From Streptomyces sp. HUAS 15-9 (lineage in GTDB: Bacteria; Actinomycetota; Actinomycetes; Streptomycetales; Streptomycetaceae), in assembly GCF_025642155.1 (NCBI RefSeq), contig NZ_CP106798.1:5084001-5148000 (forward strand): 64,000 nt of DNA, given 5' to 3'. Below are positions 27,915 to 35,490 of this stretch, in pieces. Position 1 is the stretch's first letter, and the number at the start of each line of letters is the position of its first letter. The translations under genes and the position numbers were made by a program. Under the pieces are notes generated by a model. It was not told where the DNA came from. It saw only the letters and a list, made by a program, of their open reading frames with translations, and searched no databases.

Positions 27915-27996
27915 GGCGGTGTGCCCGAGCGGCCAAAGGGAGCAGACTGTAAATCTGCCGGCTCAGCCTTCCCAGGTTCGAATCCTGGCGCCGCCA
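27915..27996 (+). tRNA. tRNA-Tyr (GTA)
   Basis: Seven-base-pair acceptor stem GGCGGTG/CGCCGCC with discriminator A, anticodon GTA in CTGTAAA, T-arm loop TTCGAAT and a long variable arm (class II), 82 nt; CCA not encoded. From memory, SLP1 of S. coelicolor integrates into a tRNA-Tyr in this neighbourhood; here the gene looks unoccupied. Confidence 0.95.
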
Positions 27997-28003
27997 CACT
28001 GGG

Positions 28004-28049
28004 GAAGACCCCTCCGACCAGCCATTGCGGCAGGTCGGAGGGGTTCTTC
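28004..28049 (+). terminator. tRNA-Tyr terminator
   Basis: CCCCTCCGACC (28009-28019) pairs with GGTCGGAGGGG (28033-28043), extended by GAAGA/TCTTC with one bulge; a T-rich tail follows. Confidence 0.85.
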
Positions 28050-28490
28050 GTTTCTGCCCTCTGTTCGAGTTCGATGCCGGTTGTGCACGGCGTGCCTCAC
28101 CTTGCTCCGTCCGGATCCCGCCTTCGGTCAGGGCGTATCCCCCAGGTGTCCCCGGGGAGGCACCCTCACCCGGGCTCGTTCCACTCGCGGAGTGCCGTGT
28201 CGATCCGGCTGCTTGCTGCGGAGCTGAGTCAGGCTGCGGAGCTGAGTCAGGCTGCGGAGCTGAGTCAGAAGGAGAGACCGGCATGACGAAGATCATATAG
28301 GCCGTAAGCCGGTAACGGCCCGGAACAACTTCGTCTCCCGCTCGCCGACTTCGGCTGATGACATGTGGCCGCCCCGGCCCGGGCGTCGACCAACTCGGCG
28401 ATGGGCTCTCTGCCGGCGGCGATACGCCGGCCAACCCGACGTCGATCCATCACTTTTGACGCCGGGCTCGGACGTACCTGCCCCCGGGAC
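28050..28490. other. Gene-poor spacer with repeat array and minimal reading frame
   Basis: No convincing gene. It holds three 18-bp tandem repeats (28215-28268) and, 14 nt later, an AAGGAG ribosome site before the five-codon frame ATG-ACG-AAG-ATC-ATA-TAG (MTKII) at 28283-28300. The remainder has only short unlikely frames. Confidence 0.6.
28215..28268. repeat. Three perfect 18-bp tandem repeats
   Basis: Unit GCTGCGGAGCTGAGTCAG at 28215, 28233 and 28251, with no mismatches. The period is in frame in all readings. Confidence 0.95.
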
Positions 28491-30602
28491 TCAGCCCTTG
28501 AGGGGTTCGCTGTCCAGCGGTGACCCGGCGTCTCGTTGTGTCGGGATCGCCGCGAGCGTTCGCACCGACATGCCCGCCCGGTGTTCCTCGGCCTCCGTGC
28601 TCAGCGCGCGGGCCGCCTCGTTGAACCGGACGACGGACGGCGGGTCGGAGGGGCCGAGCAGGTGCAGCTTGAGCTCGGTGCGGGCCTCGGCGTAGGCGTC
28701 CTGCTCGGGGTGGCGTACGGACTCCAGCAGGGCCGGTATGCCCAAGGCGTCCGGAGCGAGGACGGCGCCTGCCCGGACCGTGGGGAACGTGTCGCGGAAG
28801 TCCTGCTCGGCCAGGCCGCTGGTGTTGGCGACGGCGTAGGGCTTCTCGCTCTCCAGATAGTCGGATATGACGCTGGAGACATCGCTGACCAGCAGGTCGG
28901 CGACGTTGAAGCAGGCGTAGACGGTCGGCCGTGCCTCGGTGATGATCAGGTGCTCCCACGCCGGGAACGAGGCCCAGTACGCGGCCTCCCAGGAGGCGGT
29001 CGCGGCGGCCACGGCCGCGGCCCTGCCTGGCTCCGGGACCGACTGGAGCAGCATCCGCTCCGTGTCGTCCGCACTCTTGCGGAACGCGGACGTGGTCAGT
29101 CGGTCGAGTTCGGCGGTCCGGCGGACCAGTTCCGCGGCCGCGGCGGGTGCGGGTCGCTCGGCGGGGTGTTCCGCGGCACGGACGACGTTCGCGGCGCGGA
29201 TCATCTCCTGGATCCGGGTGTTCGCGGCCGCCGCCCGAGGTTCGACCGAGCCGGTCAGCGGGTGCGGCTTGTACAGGAGCCGGACCCCCGGATCGGCCAG
29301 GAGGGCGCGGACGATGTTCTCGCCGGCCTCGATCACCGAGGTGTTGCCCGGGTTGCCGTCCCAGCCCTCCCACGTGGGGGCGTAGAGAACCGTGGTGTAC
29401 GGGCCCGTGGGCGCACCGGCGTACGGTGCGATCGCGTCCAGCTGCGGGCGCCCGATCTCCACGACGTCCCGGTCGTCGACACCCACGTTCGCCAGGGCGT
29501 ACCGTTCGCGCGCCGCGGGACCGGCCACCCACACCTCGTCGTACGCCTTCGCGTACGGATTGCAGCTGGACAGCTTGTCGCTCTCGCCGTGGTTGACGAA
29601 CGCGTGCTTGATGGTGGGGATCCGCAGCACCTGCGAGGTCTTGCCCGAGTTCGACGGGTGGATCAGCGTCTTCAGCGTCGAGTGCTCCAGCCTCATCAGG
29701 TCGGCGACCTTCGGCAGACACACGATCGGGATGTCGGTGGAGGCGATCTTCCGCACCATGAAGCGCTCACGCAGCACGATCAGCGGGCGGCCCTCCAGCC
29801 GGGCCAGCGGCTCCAGCCACATGTTCGCCTGGTAGGCCGAACTCGTGCCGCCGGAGAAGTACATGCCCACCGTCGGCCGGTACTCCGCGAGCCAGGACTC
29901 GAGCCACTCCAGCGCCTGATCGCTCGTCACCGGCTTGTGTCCCGGCCGCAGTCGCAGCAGCAGCATGCCGAGGGCCACCGCCGCGCAGGCGGCGGACACG
30001 GCGATTCCCGCGGCGGCCCACCAGGCCGAGCCGCCCGACGCGTCGGTCAGCAGGCCGGCCGTCGAGGGCAGGCTGAACAGGAGGAGCCGCTGCCCGGAGC
30101 GCTGCATCAGCAGCGCCGGGGGAGCGGGGCTCAGCCGCAGCGGCGAGGCGTCGATGTTCCGGGTCACCACCGGCAAGGTGCGGGTGCGGCGTACGAGGAT
30201 CGCCACCGCCTGGCACGCGAAGTGCAGGGCGTAGAAGACCAGCAGACCGCAGACGAGGGACAGGTACTTCTTCTCGTAGTCCTGATCCTCGATGACGACC
30301 AGGCCGGCCACCATCAGCAGGTCCCGGACGACCTGGCGCACGAACACGGTCGCGTGCAGCTTCCCGAGGGCGGCGGCCAGGTTCCGCTGCCAGCGGTGCA
30401 GCGCGAAGTCCGCCGCCAGTCCGACGGCGGTGGCGCCCGCGAGCAGGGGGACGCTGGGGAGGAAGGCGCCTGCTGCCTGAACGGCGCACGACAGGGCGAG
30501 CACCGTGGGCAGGAGGAGGCGTGCCGCTGCGGTGCGCAACCGAGCGGGCAAGGGCGATGCTGACACTTCGCGGGCTCCAGGCAACTCAACATCCCCGAGC
30601 AT
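28491..30602 (-). CDS. Integral membrane CDP-glycerol glycerophosphotransferase-like protein
   Basis: 703 residues. The N-terminal 250 residues contain about six hydrophobic helices; the rest is a Glyphos_transf-type (TagB/TagF family) domain: IKHAFVNHGESDKLSSCNPY, VLYAPTWEGWDGN, LLYKPHPLTG and DLLVSDVSSVISDYLESEKP are its characteristic blocks. The likely role is polymerising or priming a glycerol-phosphate-containing wall or lipid polymer at the membrane. The ATG at 30602 has a weak ribosome site; a GTG at 30566 with GGAG eight bases upstream is a strong alternative. Upstream sequence carries three phased repeats that may be a regulator site. Confidence 0.85.
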   Translation of the reverse strand: MLGDVELPGAREVSASPLPARLRTAAARLLLPTVLALSCAVQAAGAFLPSVPLLAGATAVGLAADFALHRWQRNLAAALGKLHATVFVRQVVRDLLMVAGLVVIEDQDYEKKYLSLVCGLLVFYALHFACQAVAILVRRTRTLPVVTRNIDASPLRLSPAPPALLMQRSGQRLLLFSLPSTAGLLTDASGGSAWWAAAGIAVSAACAAVALGMLLLRLRPGHKPVTSDQALEWLESWLAEYRPTVGMYFSGGTSSAYQANMWLEPLARLEGRPLIVLRERFMVRKIASTDIPIVCLPKVADLMRLEHSTLKTLIHPSNSGKTSQVLRIPTIKHAFVNHGESDKLSSCNPYAKAYDEVWVAGPAARERYALANVGVDDRDVVEIGRPQLDAIAPYAGAPTGPYTTVLYAPTWEGWDGNPGNTSVIEAGENIVRALLADPGVRLLYKPHPLTGSVEPRAAAANTRIQEMIRAANVVRAAEHPAERPAPAAAAELVRRTAELDRLTTSAFRKSADDTERMLLQSVPEPGRAAAVAAATASWEAAYWASFPAWEHLIITEARPTVYACFNVADLLVSDVSSVISDYLESEKPYAVANTSGLAEQDFRDTFPTVRAGAVLAPDALGIPALLESVRHPEQDAYAEARTELKLHLLGPSDPPSVVRFNEAARALSTEAEEHRAGMSVRTLAAIPTQRDAGSPLDSEPLKG

Positions 30603-30686
30603 GGACTCGCTGACCGGCGCGATCAGATGGCCGCTGGCCGGAAGTCGATGCGTATGGATGTTCTCTCTTCAAGAAGGTGGTGGGAC

Positions 30687-30738
30687 TTTACCTGTTGGCT
30701 GGCTGGAATTTACCTGCGAGGTGGCTGGAGGTTACCTG
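30687..30738 (-). promoter_or_regulatory. Three 22-bp-phased TTACCTG repeats upstream of the membrane transferase gene
   Basis: TTACCTG occurs at 30688, 30710 and 30732 (exact 22-bp phasing), partly with a shared following TGGCTGGA block. The arrangement is like tandem direct-repeat sites for OmpR/PhoP-type activators; the core G/TTTACC resembles but does not equal the Streptomyces PHO-box unit GTTCACC as I remember it. Confidence 0.5.
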
Positions 30739-30798
30739 TGCGGCCACAGCCTTGACCTTTTCAGGGGTGAGCTGCATCACAGGCCGGGCCGCGGTGCC

Positions 30799-31455
30799 TC
30801 AGTTTCCGGCCACCGACTTCACCGCCACCGACACCGGGGTCGACCCGCCGACCAGCTCCAGGACCAGACCGGCCGTCGCCGAGGTGTCGATCAGTTCCGC
30901 CAGTACGGCGGCCACGTCGTCGCGCGGGATCATGCCGCGGCCGGTGTGCGCCTCCAGGCGTACGAGGCCCGTGCCGGCGTCGTTCGTCAGCGAACCGGGG
31001 CGCAGGATCGTCCAGTCGAGGGCGTCCAGACGGCTCACGTACGCGTCGGCCTCGCCCTTGGCCCGCAGATACGCGTCGAAGACGTCGTCGCCCTGGTGCG
31101 CGGGATCCGCGCCCATCGAGGAGACGACCACGAAACGGCGTACACGCGCGCGTACGGCCGCGTCCGCGAACAGCGTCGCCGCGCCCTTGTCCACGGTTTC
31201 CTTGCGTGCCGCACCGCTGCCCGGGCCGGCGCCCGCCGCGAAGACCGCCGCGTCCGCGCCCTGCAGATGCGCCGCGACCTCCTCCACCGAGACCGACTCC
31301 AGGTCCAGCAGGACCGGTTCGGCGCCCGTCTCCCGGAGGTCGTTGCCCTGCTCCGCCTTGCGGATGATCCCCGCGACCTCGTCCCCGCGCGCGGAGAGCA
31401 GCCGCTCCAGCCGCAGCGCGATCTGACCATGACCACCAGCGATGACAATGCGCAT
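30799..31455 (-). CDS. NAD(P)-binding atypical SDR / NmrA-like protein
   Basis: 218 residues. RIVIAGGHGQIALRLERLL is a Rossmann G-x-G-x-x-A loop; VVVSSMGADP, the Y-L-R-A-K-G-E-A-D segment (catalytic Y-x-x-x-K) and LRPGSLTNDAGTG match the YwnB/sugar-epimerase-like SDR group. The ATG at 31455 begins at the first strand; an upstream frame is generated by the repeat array. Substrate unknown. Confidence 0.85.
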   Translation of the reverse strand: MRIVIAGGHGQIALRLERLLSARGDEVAGIIRKAEQGNDLRETGAEPVLLDLESVSVEEVAAHLQGADAAVFAAGAGPGSGAARKETVDKGAATLFADAAVRARVRRFVVVSSMGADPAHQGDDVFDAYLRAKGEADAYVSRLDALDWTILRPGSLTNDAGTGLVRLEAHTGRGMIPRDDVAAVLAELIDTSATAGLVLELVGGSTPVSVAVKSVAGN

Positions 31456-31540
31456 GTTTCCGACCGTACGCCCGCGGCGCCGCATCCGCCGGATCCGACC
31501 GACCCCGGTGCGGCGACCGGGACCGGCTCCGCGCCGCCGG

Positions 31541-31670
31541 CTGTACGGGACCTGCCCGTGCTCCTGGCCGTACGGGACCGGCTCAGCGTCCCTGGCTGTA
31601 CGAGACCTGCACACCGCCCCGGCCTTACGAGACCTGCACACCGCGCCCGGCCTTACGAGACCTGCCCCCG
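31541..31670. repeat. Degenerate ~28-bp tandem repeat array overlapping a gene end
   Basis: Five head-to-tail copies begin near 31541, 31569, 31597, 31624 and 31652, each starting with TACG[GA]GACC. The last copy contains the stop codon of the amidohydrolase gene, so the gene's final CAGGTCTCGTAAGG is echoed downstream of it. Confidence 0.85.
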
Positions 31671-32921
31671 CCCCTGCCGCGGCAGCCCCAGTTCCGTCGT
31701 CACCGCCGAGTTGCAGTACTCCCGTACCGCGCTGGTGCGGGCCACCACGCGGCCGCGGTGCACCACGATCCGGCTGTACGCAAGTGACAGGGCGCCCGCC
31801 AGATGGTGGCCCCGCACGGCGAGGAGTTCGGCGGGGAAGCCGGCCTCCACGCGCACCTCGGGGAGGCCGAGGGCCGTGCGTGCGGAGGTGCTCACCGCGT
31901 CGTAGGCGTCCTCGGGGCGCAGTCCGTCACGGGAGGACAGGAGGTAGGCCGCCTCCAGGGGATCGCCACGGCCGACGGGGTTGGAGACGTCCCGCAGGGC
32001 CCCGCTCCCGGCGGCGACCCGGACCCCGGCCGCCCGCAGGAGCCGTACCGGAGTCGTATCCCGCCGGTCGACGCCCCCGCAGCCGCCCTGGGGCAGGCAC
32101 ACCACCGTGACCCCCGCGGCCGCGAGCTGGTCGGCGACGCGGGAGGACGCCTCCGCGGGCAGCCGGGCCAGACCGGCGCAGGGGCCGAGGGTCACGCCGG
32201 GGCGCAGACCGCCCGCCATCGCCGCCAGGCGGGCCAGACGCGCGGGGTCGGCGGCGTCCGTGTGCAGGTCGACGGGGCAGCCGTGCTCGGAGGCCAGCTC
32301 CAGGACCGTCTCGACGTAGCCCGTGGGGTCCGGGTCCAGATCAGGGCAGCCGCCCACCACGGCTGCGCCCATCTTCACCGCGTCCCGCAGCATCGCGAGC
32401 CCCTCGGCACCGGCCACCCCGGTCAGCAGCCGCGGCATCGCCACCGCCGTCAGTTCCGCGAGCCCGCGCAGCGAACGCCGTGCCTGCAGTACGGCGGCCA
32501 GGGCGCCCAGCCCCTGCACATTGCCCACGCGCACATGGGCCCGCACCGCCGTTGCCCCGTGGCCCAGTTGCAGCAGTGCCGCTTCCGTGCACCGGCGCTG
32601 GACGTCCTCCGGGTCGTACGAGACCGGTCCGTGGGCGTCGGCCGACAGTGCGGTGTCGGCGTGGGCGTGCGCTTCCGCCGGGGCGGGCAGGAGCAGATAG
32701 CCGGTGAGGTCCACGCGGGTGCCCGCGGCGCGGACCGGGCCCGGCGCCAGACTGCCCGCCGTCCCGACCGCCTCGATACGCCCGCCGCCCAGCCGCACGT
32801 CCACGGTCCGGCCGTCGGTCAGTCGCGCCCCGCACAGCAGCAGGGTGGCCCCGTCGGAGCGTCCCGGGGAACCCGACGAGTTCGACGACGAATGGGGCGG
32901 CTGCGGCTGGCTGTCGGGCAT
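31653..32921 (-). CDS. Amidohydrolase family protein (cytosine-deaminase-like)
   Basis: 422 residues. The metal-binding HxH is in PAEAHAHAD (about 84-92), followed by PVDLHTDAAD (about 215-224) and SGALRDVSNPVGRGDPLEAA near 310, the layout of CodA-type deaminases of the amidohydrolase superfamily. The N-terminal and C-terminal strands form the usual composite beta-sandwich (VVHRGRVVA). ATG preceded by TTGGAG. It ends inside a tandem repeat array. The substrate is not certain: the conserved His-Asp region resembles cytosine deaminase but alternative hydrolases remain possible. Confidence 0.78.
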   Translation of the reverse strand: MPDSQPQPPHSSSNSSGSPGRSDGATLLLCGARLTDGRTVDVRLGGGRIEAVGTAGSLAPGPVRAAGTRVDLTGYLLLPAPAEAHAHADTALSADAHGPVSYDPEDVQRRCTEAALLQLGHGATAVRAHVRVGNVQGLGALAAVLQARRSLRGLAELTAVAMPRLLTGVAGAEGLAMLRDAVKMGAAVVGGCPDLDPDPTGYVETVLELASEHGCPVDLHTDAADPARLARLAAMAGGLRPGVTLGPCAGLARLPAEASSRVADQLAAAGVTVVCLPQGGCGGVDRRDTTPVRLLRAAGVRVAAGSGALRDVSNPVGRGDPLEAAYLLSSRDGLRPEDAYDAVSTSARTALGLPEVRVEAGFPAELLAVRGHHLAGALSLAYSRIVVHRGRVVARTSAVREYCNSAVTTELGLPRQGRGQVS

Positions 32922-33180
32922 CGCGCTCCAAGGGCTCGGGGGTCCAGGGGCCGCGGGGGCCCAAAGGCTCGGGGACCGTGCTCGGGGGACGCAAGATCAC
33001 GCAGAGTGAGTCGAGCCTAGGGTGACGAGCAGCACAGGTCCGGGAGGAGCGCAATAGTCGTACCGGCGTGGTCCGGAGGTGCCCACGGGGCTGCCGGGGA
33101 GCCGGTGCAAGAGGGCAGGGAGAGGTGCTCGAAACGGATTTGGGTGAACGGCTGCCGAGCGTGTAATGTCTTCATCGCTC

Positions 33181-33253
33181 GCCCCAATAGCTCAGTCGGC
33201 AGAGCGTCTCCATGGTAAGGAGAAGGTCTACGGTTCGATTCCGTATTGGGGCT
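33181..33253 (+). tRNA. tRNA-Thr (GGT)
   Basis: Acceptor GCCCCAA/TTGGGGC with discriminator T, anticodon loop ATGGTAA (GGT), T-loop TTCGATT; 73 nt, no encoded CCA. It lies 46 nt upstream of the next tRNA gene. Confidence 0.95.
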
Positions 33254-33299
33254 CTGGTGTGAGAGGTTCCCGTCGCGAGGCGGGATCTGATCACATCAA

Positions 33300-33372
33300 A
33301 GCGGTGTAGCTCAGTCGGTAGAGCAAGCGGCTCATAATCGCTGTGTCACCGGTTCAAGTCCGGTCACCGCTA
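33300..33372 (+). tRNA. tRNA-Met (CAT)
   Basis: Acceptor AGCGGTG/CACCGCT with all seven pairs, anticodon loop CTCATAA (CAT), T-loop TTCAAGT. It lacks initiator features such as the C1-A72 mismatch, so it is an elongator Met; a CAT anticodon could also belong to lysidine-modified tRNA-Ile, which sequence alone does not exclude. Confidence 0.88.
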
Positions 33373-33377
33373 CTGAC

Positions 33378-33415
33378 AGTAGCCGATTGCGGGGTCGGTC
33401 CTTCGATCGGCTACT
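33378..33415 (+). terminator. Hairpin after tRNA-Met
   Basis: AGTAGCCGAT (33378-33387) pairs perfectly with ATCGGCTACT (33406-33415), followed by CTTTCTT. Confidence 0.75.
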
Positions 33416-33461
33416 CTTTCTTGCGTTGAAATAACCCATCCGTTCGTCAAGGAGCACTCAC

Positions 33462-33626
33462 GTGGCTGCCACCGACGTCCGCCCGAAGATCACGCTGGCC
33501 TGCGTGGAGTGCAAGGAGCGGAACTACATCACCAAGAAGAACCGGCGTAACAACCCGGATCGTCTTGAGCTGAAGAAGCACTGCCCGCGTTGCAAGGCGC
33601 ACACCGCGCACCGCGAGACGCGATAA
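33462..33626 (+). CDS. rpmG: 50S ribosomal protein L33
   Basis: 54 residues. The product starts [20 protein letters not shown] and ends in [10 protein letters not shown]; two CxxC pairs (CVEC and CPRC) make it a zinc-binding C+ L33. The GTG start follows AAGGAG by 7 nt. Close spacing after tRNA-Met and before hadA-like genes is the usual actinobacterial arrangement. Followed by a strong hairpin. Confidence 0.95.
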   Translation: MAATDVRPKITLACVECKERNYITKKNRRNNPDRLELKKHCPRCKAHTAHRETR

Positions 33627-33637
33627 TTCAGGCTCGT

Positions 33638-33677
33638 ACACGAGGCCGCCCCCGCAGTTCGGGGGGCGGCCTCGTGT
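33638..33677 (+). terminator. rpmG terminator
   Basis: A perfect 16-bp stem (33638-33653 with 33662-33677) around an 8-nt loop, 12 nt past the rpmG stop. Confidence 0.88.
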
Positions 33678-33763
33678 CGTTCCGGCCCCGGTTACCGGTC
33701 GGTTCGGGCCGATCACGGCGGCCGGGCAGGTCAACCACAGCAGACATCAGGAGGTGCCGGGCC

Positions 33764-34228
33764 ATGGCGCTCGACCAGTCCTTCGTGGGGCGGACCTACC
33801 CGCCCACCGAGCCCTACGAGGTGGGCCGGGAGAAGATCCGCGAGTTCGCCGAGGCGGTCGGGGACACCAACCCCGCGTACACGGATGCGGAGGCCGCCAA
33901 GGGGCTCGGCCACCCCGATGTGATCGCTCCGCCGACCTTCGTGTTCGCCATCACCTTCAAGGCGGCGGGACAGGTCGTCGAGGACCCGCAGCTCGGTCTC
34001 GACTACGACCGAGTGGTGCACGGAGACCAGAAGTTCGTCTACAGCCGCCCGGTGCGGGCCGGTGACCGGCTCTCGGTCACCTCGACCATCGAGGCGATCA
34101 AGTCCCTTGCCGGCAACGACATCCTGGACGTCCGTGGCGAGGTCCACGACGAGGCGGGCGAGCACGTGGTGACCGCGTGGACCAAGCTGGTCTCGCGCGC
34201 GGCGGACGCCGAGGGCGGGGAGGGCTGA
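33764..34228 (+). CDS. MaoC-fold dehydratase N-terminal-type protein (HadA-like)
   Basis: 154 residues, hot-dog fold. GDTNPAYTDAEAAKGLGHPDVIAPPTF is aligned with the hydratase-2 motif of MaoC proteins, but the catalytic histidine position is occupied by tyrosine, as in HadA-type partner subunits. A strong CAGGAGGTG site precedes the ATG. It is five bases from the HadB-like gene and probably forms a heterodimeric 3-hydroxyacyl dehydratase with it. The fatty-acid or polyketide pathway served is not shown by the neighbours. Confidence 0.87.
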   Translation: MALDQSFVGRTYPPTEPYEVGREKIREFAEAVGDTNPAYTDAEAAKGLGHPDVIAPPTFVFAITFKAAGQVVEDPQLGLDYDRVVHGDQKFVYSRPVRAGDRLSVTSTIEAIKSLAGNDILDVRGEVHDEAGEHVVTAWTKLVSRAADAEGGEG

Positions 34229-34233
34229 GACCG

Positions 34234-34662
34234 ATGACGGCGAAGATCGCATACGACGAGGTCGAGGTCGGCACCGAGCTGCCGGCGCAGAGCTTTCCGG
34301 TGACCCGCGCCATGCTGGTGCGGTACGCGGGGGCCTCCGGGGACTTCAACCCCATCCACTGGAACGAGAAGTTCGCCAAGGAGGTGGGTCTGCCGGACGT
34401 CATCGCGCACGGCATGTTCACCATGGCCGAGGCGATCCGCGTGGTGACCGACTGGGCGGGCGACCCGGGTTCGGTCGTCGAGTACGGCGTCCGTTTCACC
34501 AAGCCGGTCGTCGTCCCCGACGACGACAAGGGCGCCGTGATCGAGGTCACCGCCAAGGTCGCGGCCAAGCTCGACGACAACACGGTCCGGGTGGACCTGA
34601 CGGCCATGAGCGACGGCAAGAAGGTACTGGGCATGTCCCGGGCCGTCGTACGCCTGGCCTGA
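34234..34662 (+). CDS. MaoC-fold dehydratase (HadB-like)
   Basis: 142 residues. The hydratase-2 motif is complete: ASGDFNPIHWNEKFAKEVGL with the catalytic Asp and His, then PDVIAHGMFTMA. This is the catalytic partner of the preceding HadA-like protein; both resemble the mycobacterial HadAB complex by fold. Single operon, closed by a hairpin. Confidence 0.88.
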   Translation: MTAKIAYDEVEVGTELPAQSFPVTRAMLVRYAGASGDFNPIHWNEKFAKEVGLPDVIAHGMFTMAEAIRVVTDWAGDPGSVVEYGVRFTKPVVVPDDDKGAVIEVTAKVAAKLDDNTVRVDLTAMSDGKKVLGMSRAVVRLA

Positions 34663-34680
34663 ACGCAGCGCGTACGCAGC

Positions 34681-34711
34681 AAGGGGCGCCCTCTCCGGTG
34701 GGGCGCCCCTT
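34681..34711 (+). terminator. Terminator after hadAB-like genes
   Basis: AAGGGGCGCCC (34681-34691) pairs with GGGCGCCCCTT (34701-34711), 18 nt after the stop. Confidence 0.8.
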
Positions 34712-34780
34712 ACGCATGAGCGGGCAGCGGGCAGCGGGCGAGCCTGCGATCCCCCAAAGAACCAACGCCCCCACACCCCC

Positions 34781-34816
34781 TTGACTTAGTTAGTGATTGA
34801 GTACTAACTTTCTCTC
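34781..34816 (+). promoter_or_regulatory. tetR promoter with operator copy 1
   Basis: -35 TTGACT (34781) and -10 TAACTT (34805) flank the operator TTAGTGATTGAGTACTAA (34790-34807). The predicted transcription start falls at or next to the ATG, so the message may be leaderless; no ribosome site is visible. Confidence 0.65.
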
Positions 34817-35389
34817 ATGGTCAGGATGAGTGCGGAAGAGAGGCGCGAGAGCGTCGTACGCGCGGCGATCGCGGAGTTCGCGCAGAGGGGCTACTACGGC
34901 ACCTCCACCGAGGTGATCGCCAAGCGCGTGGGCGTCTCGCAGCCGTACCTCTTCCGGCTCTTCCCGGGCAAGAAGGCGATCTTCGCCGCAGCCTCGCTGC
35001 GCTGCATGGAGGACGTGTGCGGCGTCTTCGAGGAGGCGGCGAAGGGGCTGGACGGCGAGGAGGCCCTGCACGCCATGGCCAACGCGTACGTACGACTGAT
35101 CCAGGAGCATCCCGAGCGGCTCCAGATGCAGATGCAGACGTACATCGCGGTGGCGGCCGCCGAGGCCGAGGGTGATCACGAGTTCGGTGAGGCCGTACGG
35201 GCCGGCTGGATGAAGCTCTGGGAGACCGTGCATCTGCCCCTGGGGGCGGACGTGGGGGAGACCACGAACTTCCTGGCCTACGGGATGCTCATCAACACCC
35301 TCACGGCCATGGGGTTTCCACCCCAGCACCAGGTCTGGCAGGGGATGTATCCGTCCGCCCGGATCACGGGGCGGCTGGAGAAGCAGTAG
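34817..35389 (+). CDS. TetR family transcriptional regulator
   Basis: 190 residues. The N-terminal HTH reads RAAIAEFAQRGYYGTSTEVIAK followed by VSQPYLFRLFPGKKAIFAAA, the classic TetR recognition helix; the rest is a helical ligand domain. The ATG fits a leaderless transcript; an internal ATG nine bases on is the alternative. It is located before a DHA2-type exporter whose promoter has the same operator, so this is most likely its repressor, relieved by an exported drug. Confidence 0.9.
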   Translation: MVRMSAEERRESVVRAAIAEFAQRGYYGTSTEVIAKRVGVSQPYLFRLFPGKKAIFAAASLRCMEDVCGVFEEAAKGLDGEEALHAMANAYVRLIQEHPERLQMQMQTYIAVAAAEAEGDHEFGEAVRAGWMKLWETVHLPLGADVGETTNFLAYGMLINTLTAMGFPPQHQVWQGMYPSARITGRLEKQ

Positions 35390-35440
35390 TGGCAGAGGCC
35401 CGGGAAGAGGCGTTCCGTCGTCTTTTCATGGGCGTGAAAG

Positions 35441-35458
35441 TTAGTAATCGATAACTAA
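35441..35458 (+). promoter_or_regulatory. Operator copy 2 before the MFS exporter gene
   Basis: TTAGTAATCGATAACTAA is nearly palindromic and matches 14 of 18 bases of the copy in the tetR promoter; TTAGT and ACTAA half-sites are identical in both. Confidence 0.7.
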
Positions 35459-35490
35459 TCATTGACCGTGGACCACGCTCTGGGGGAGCG

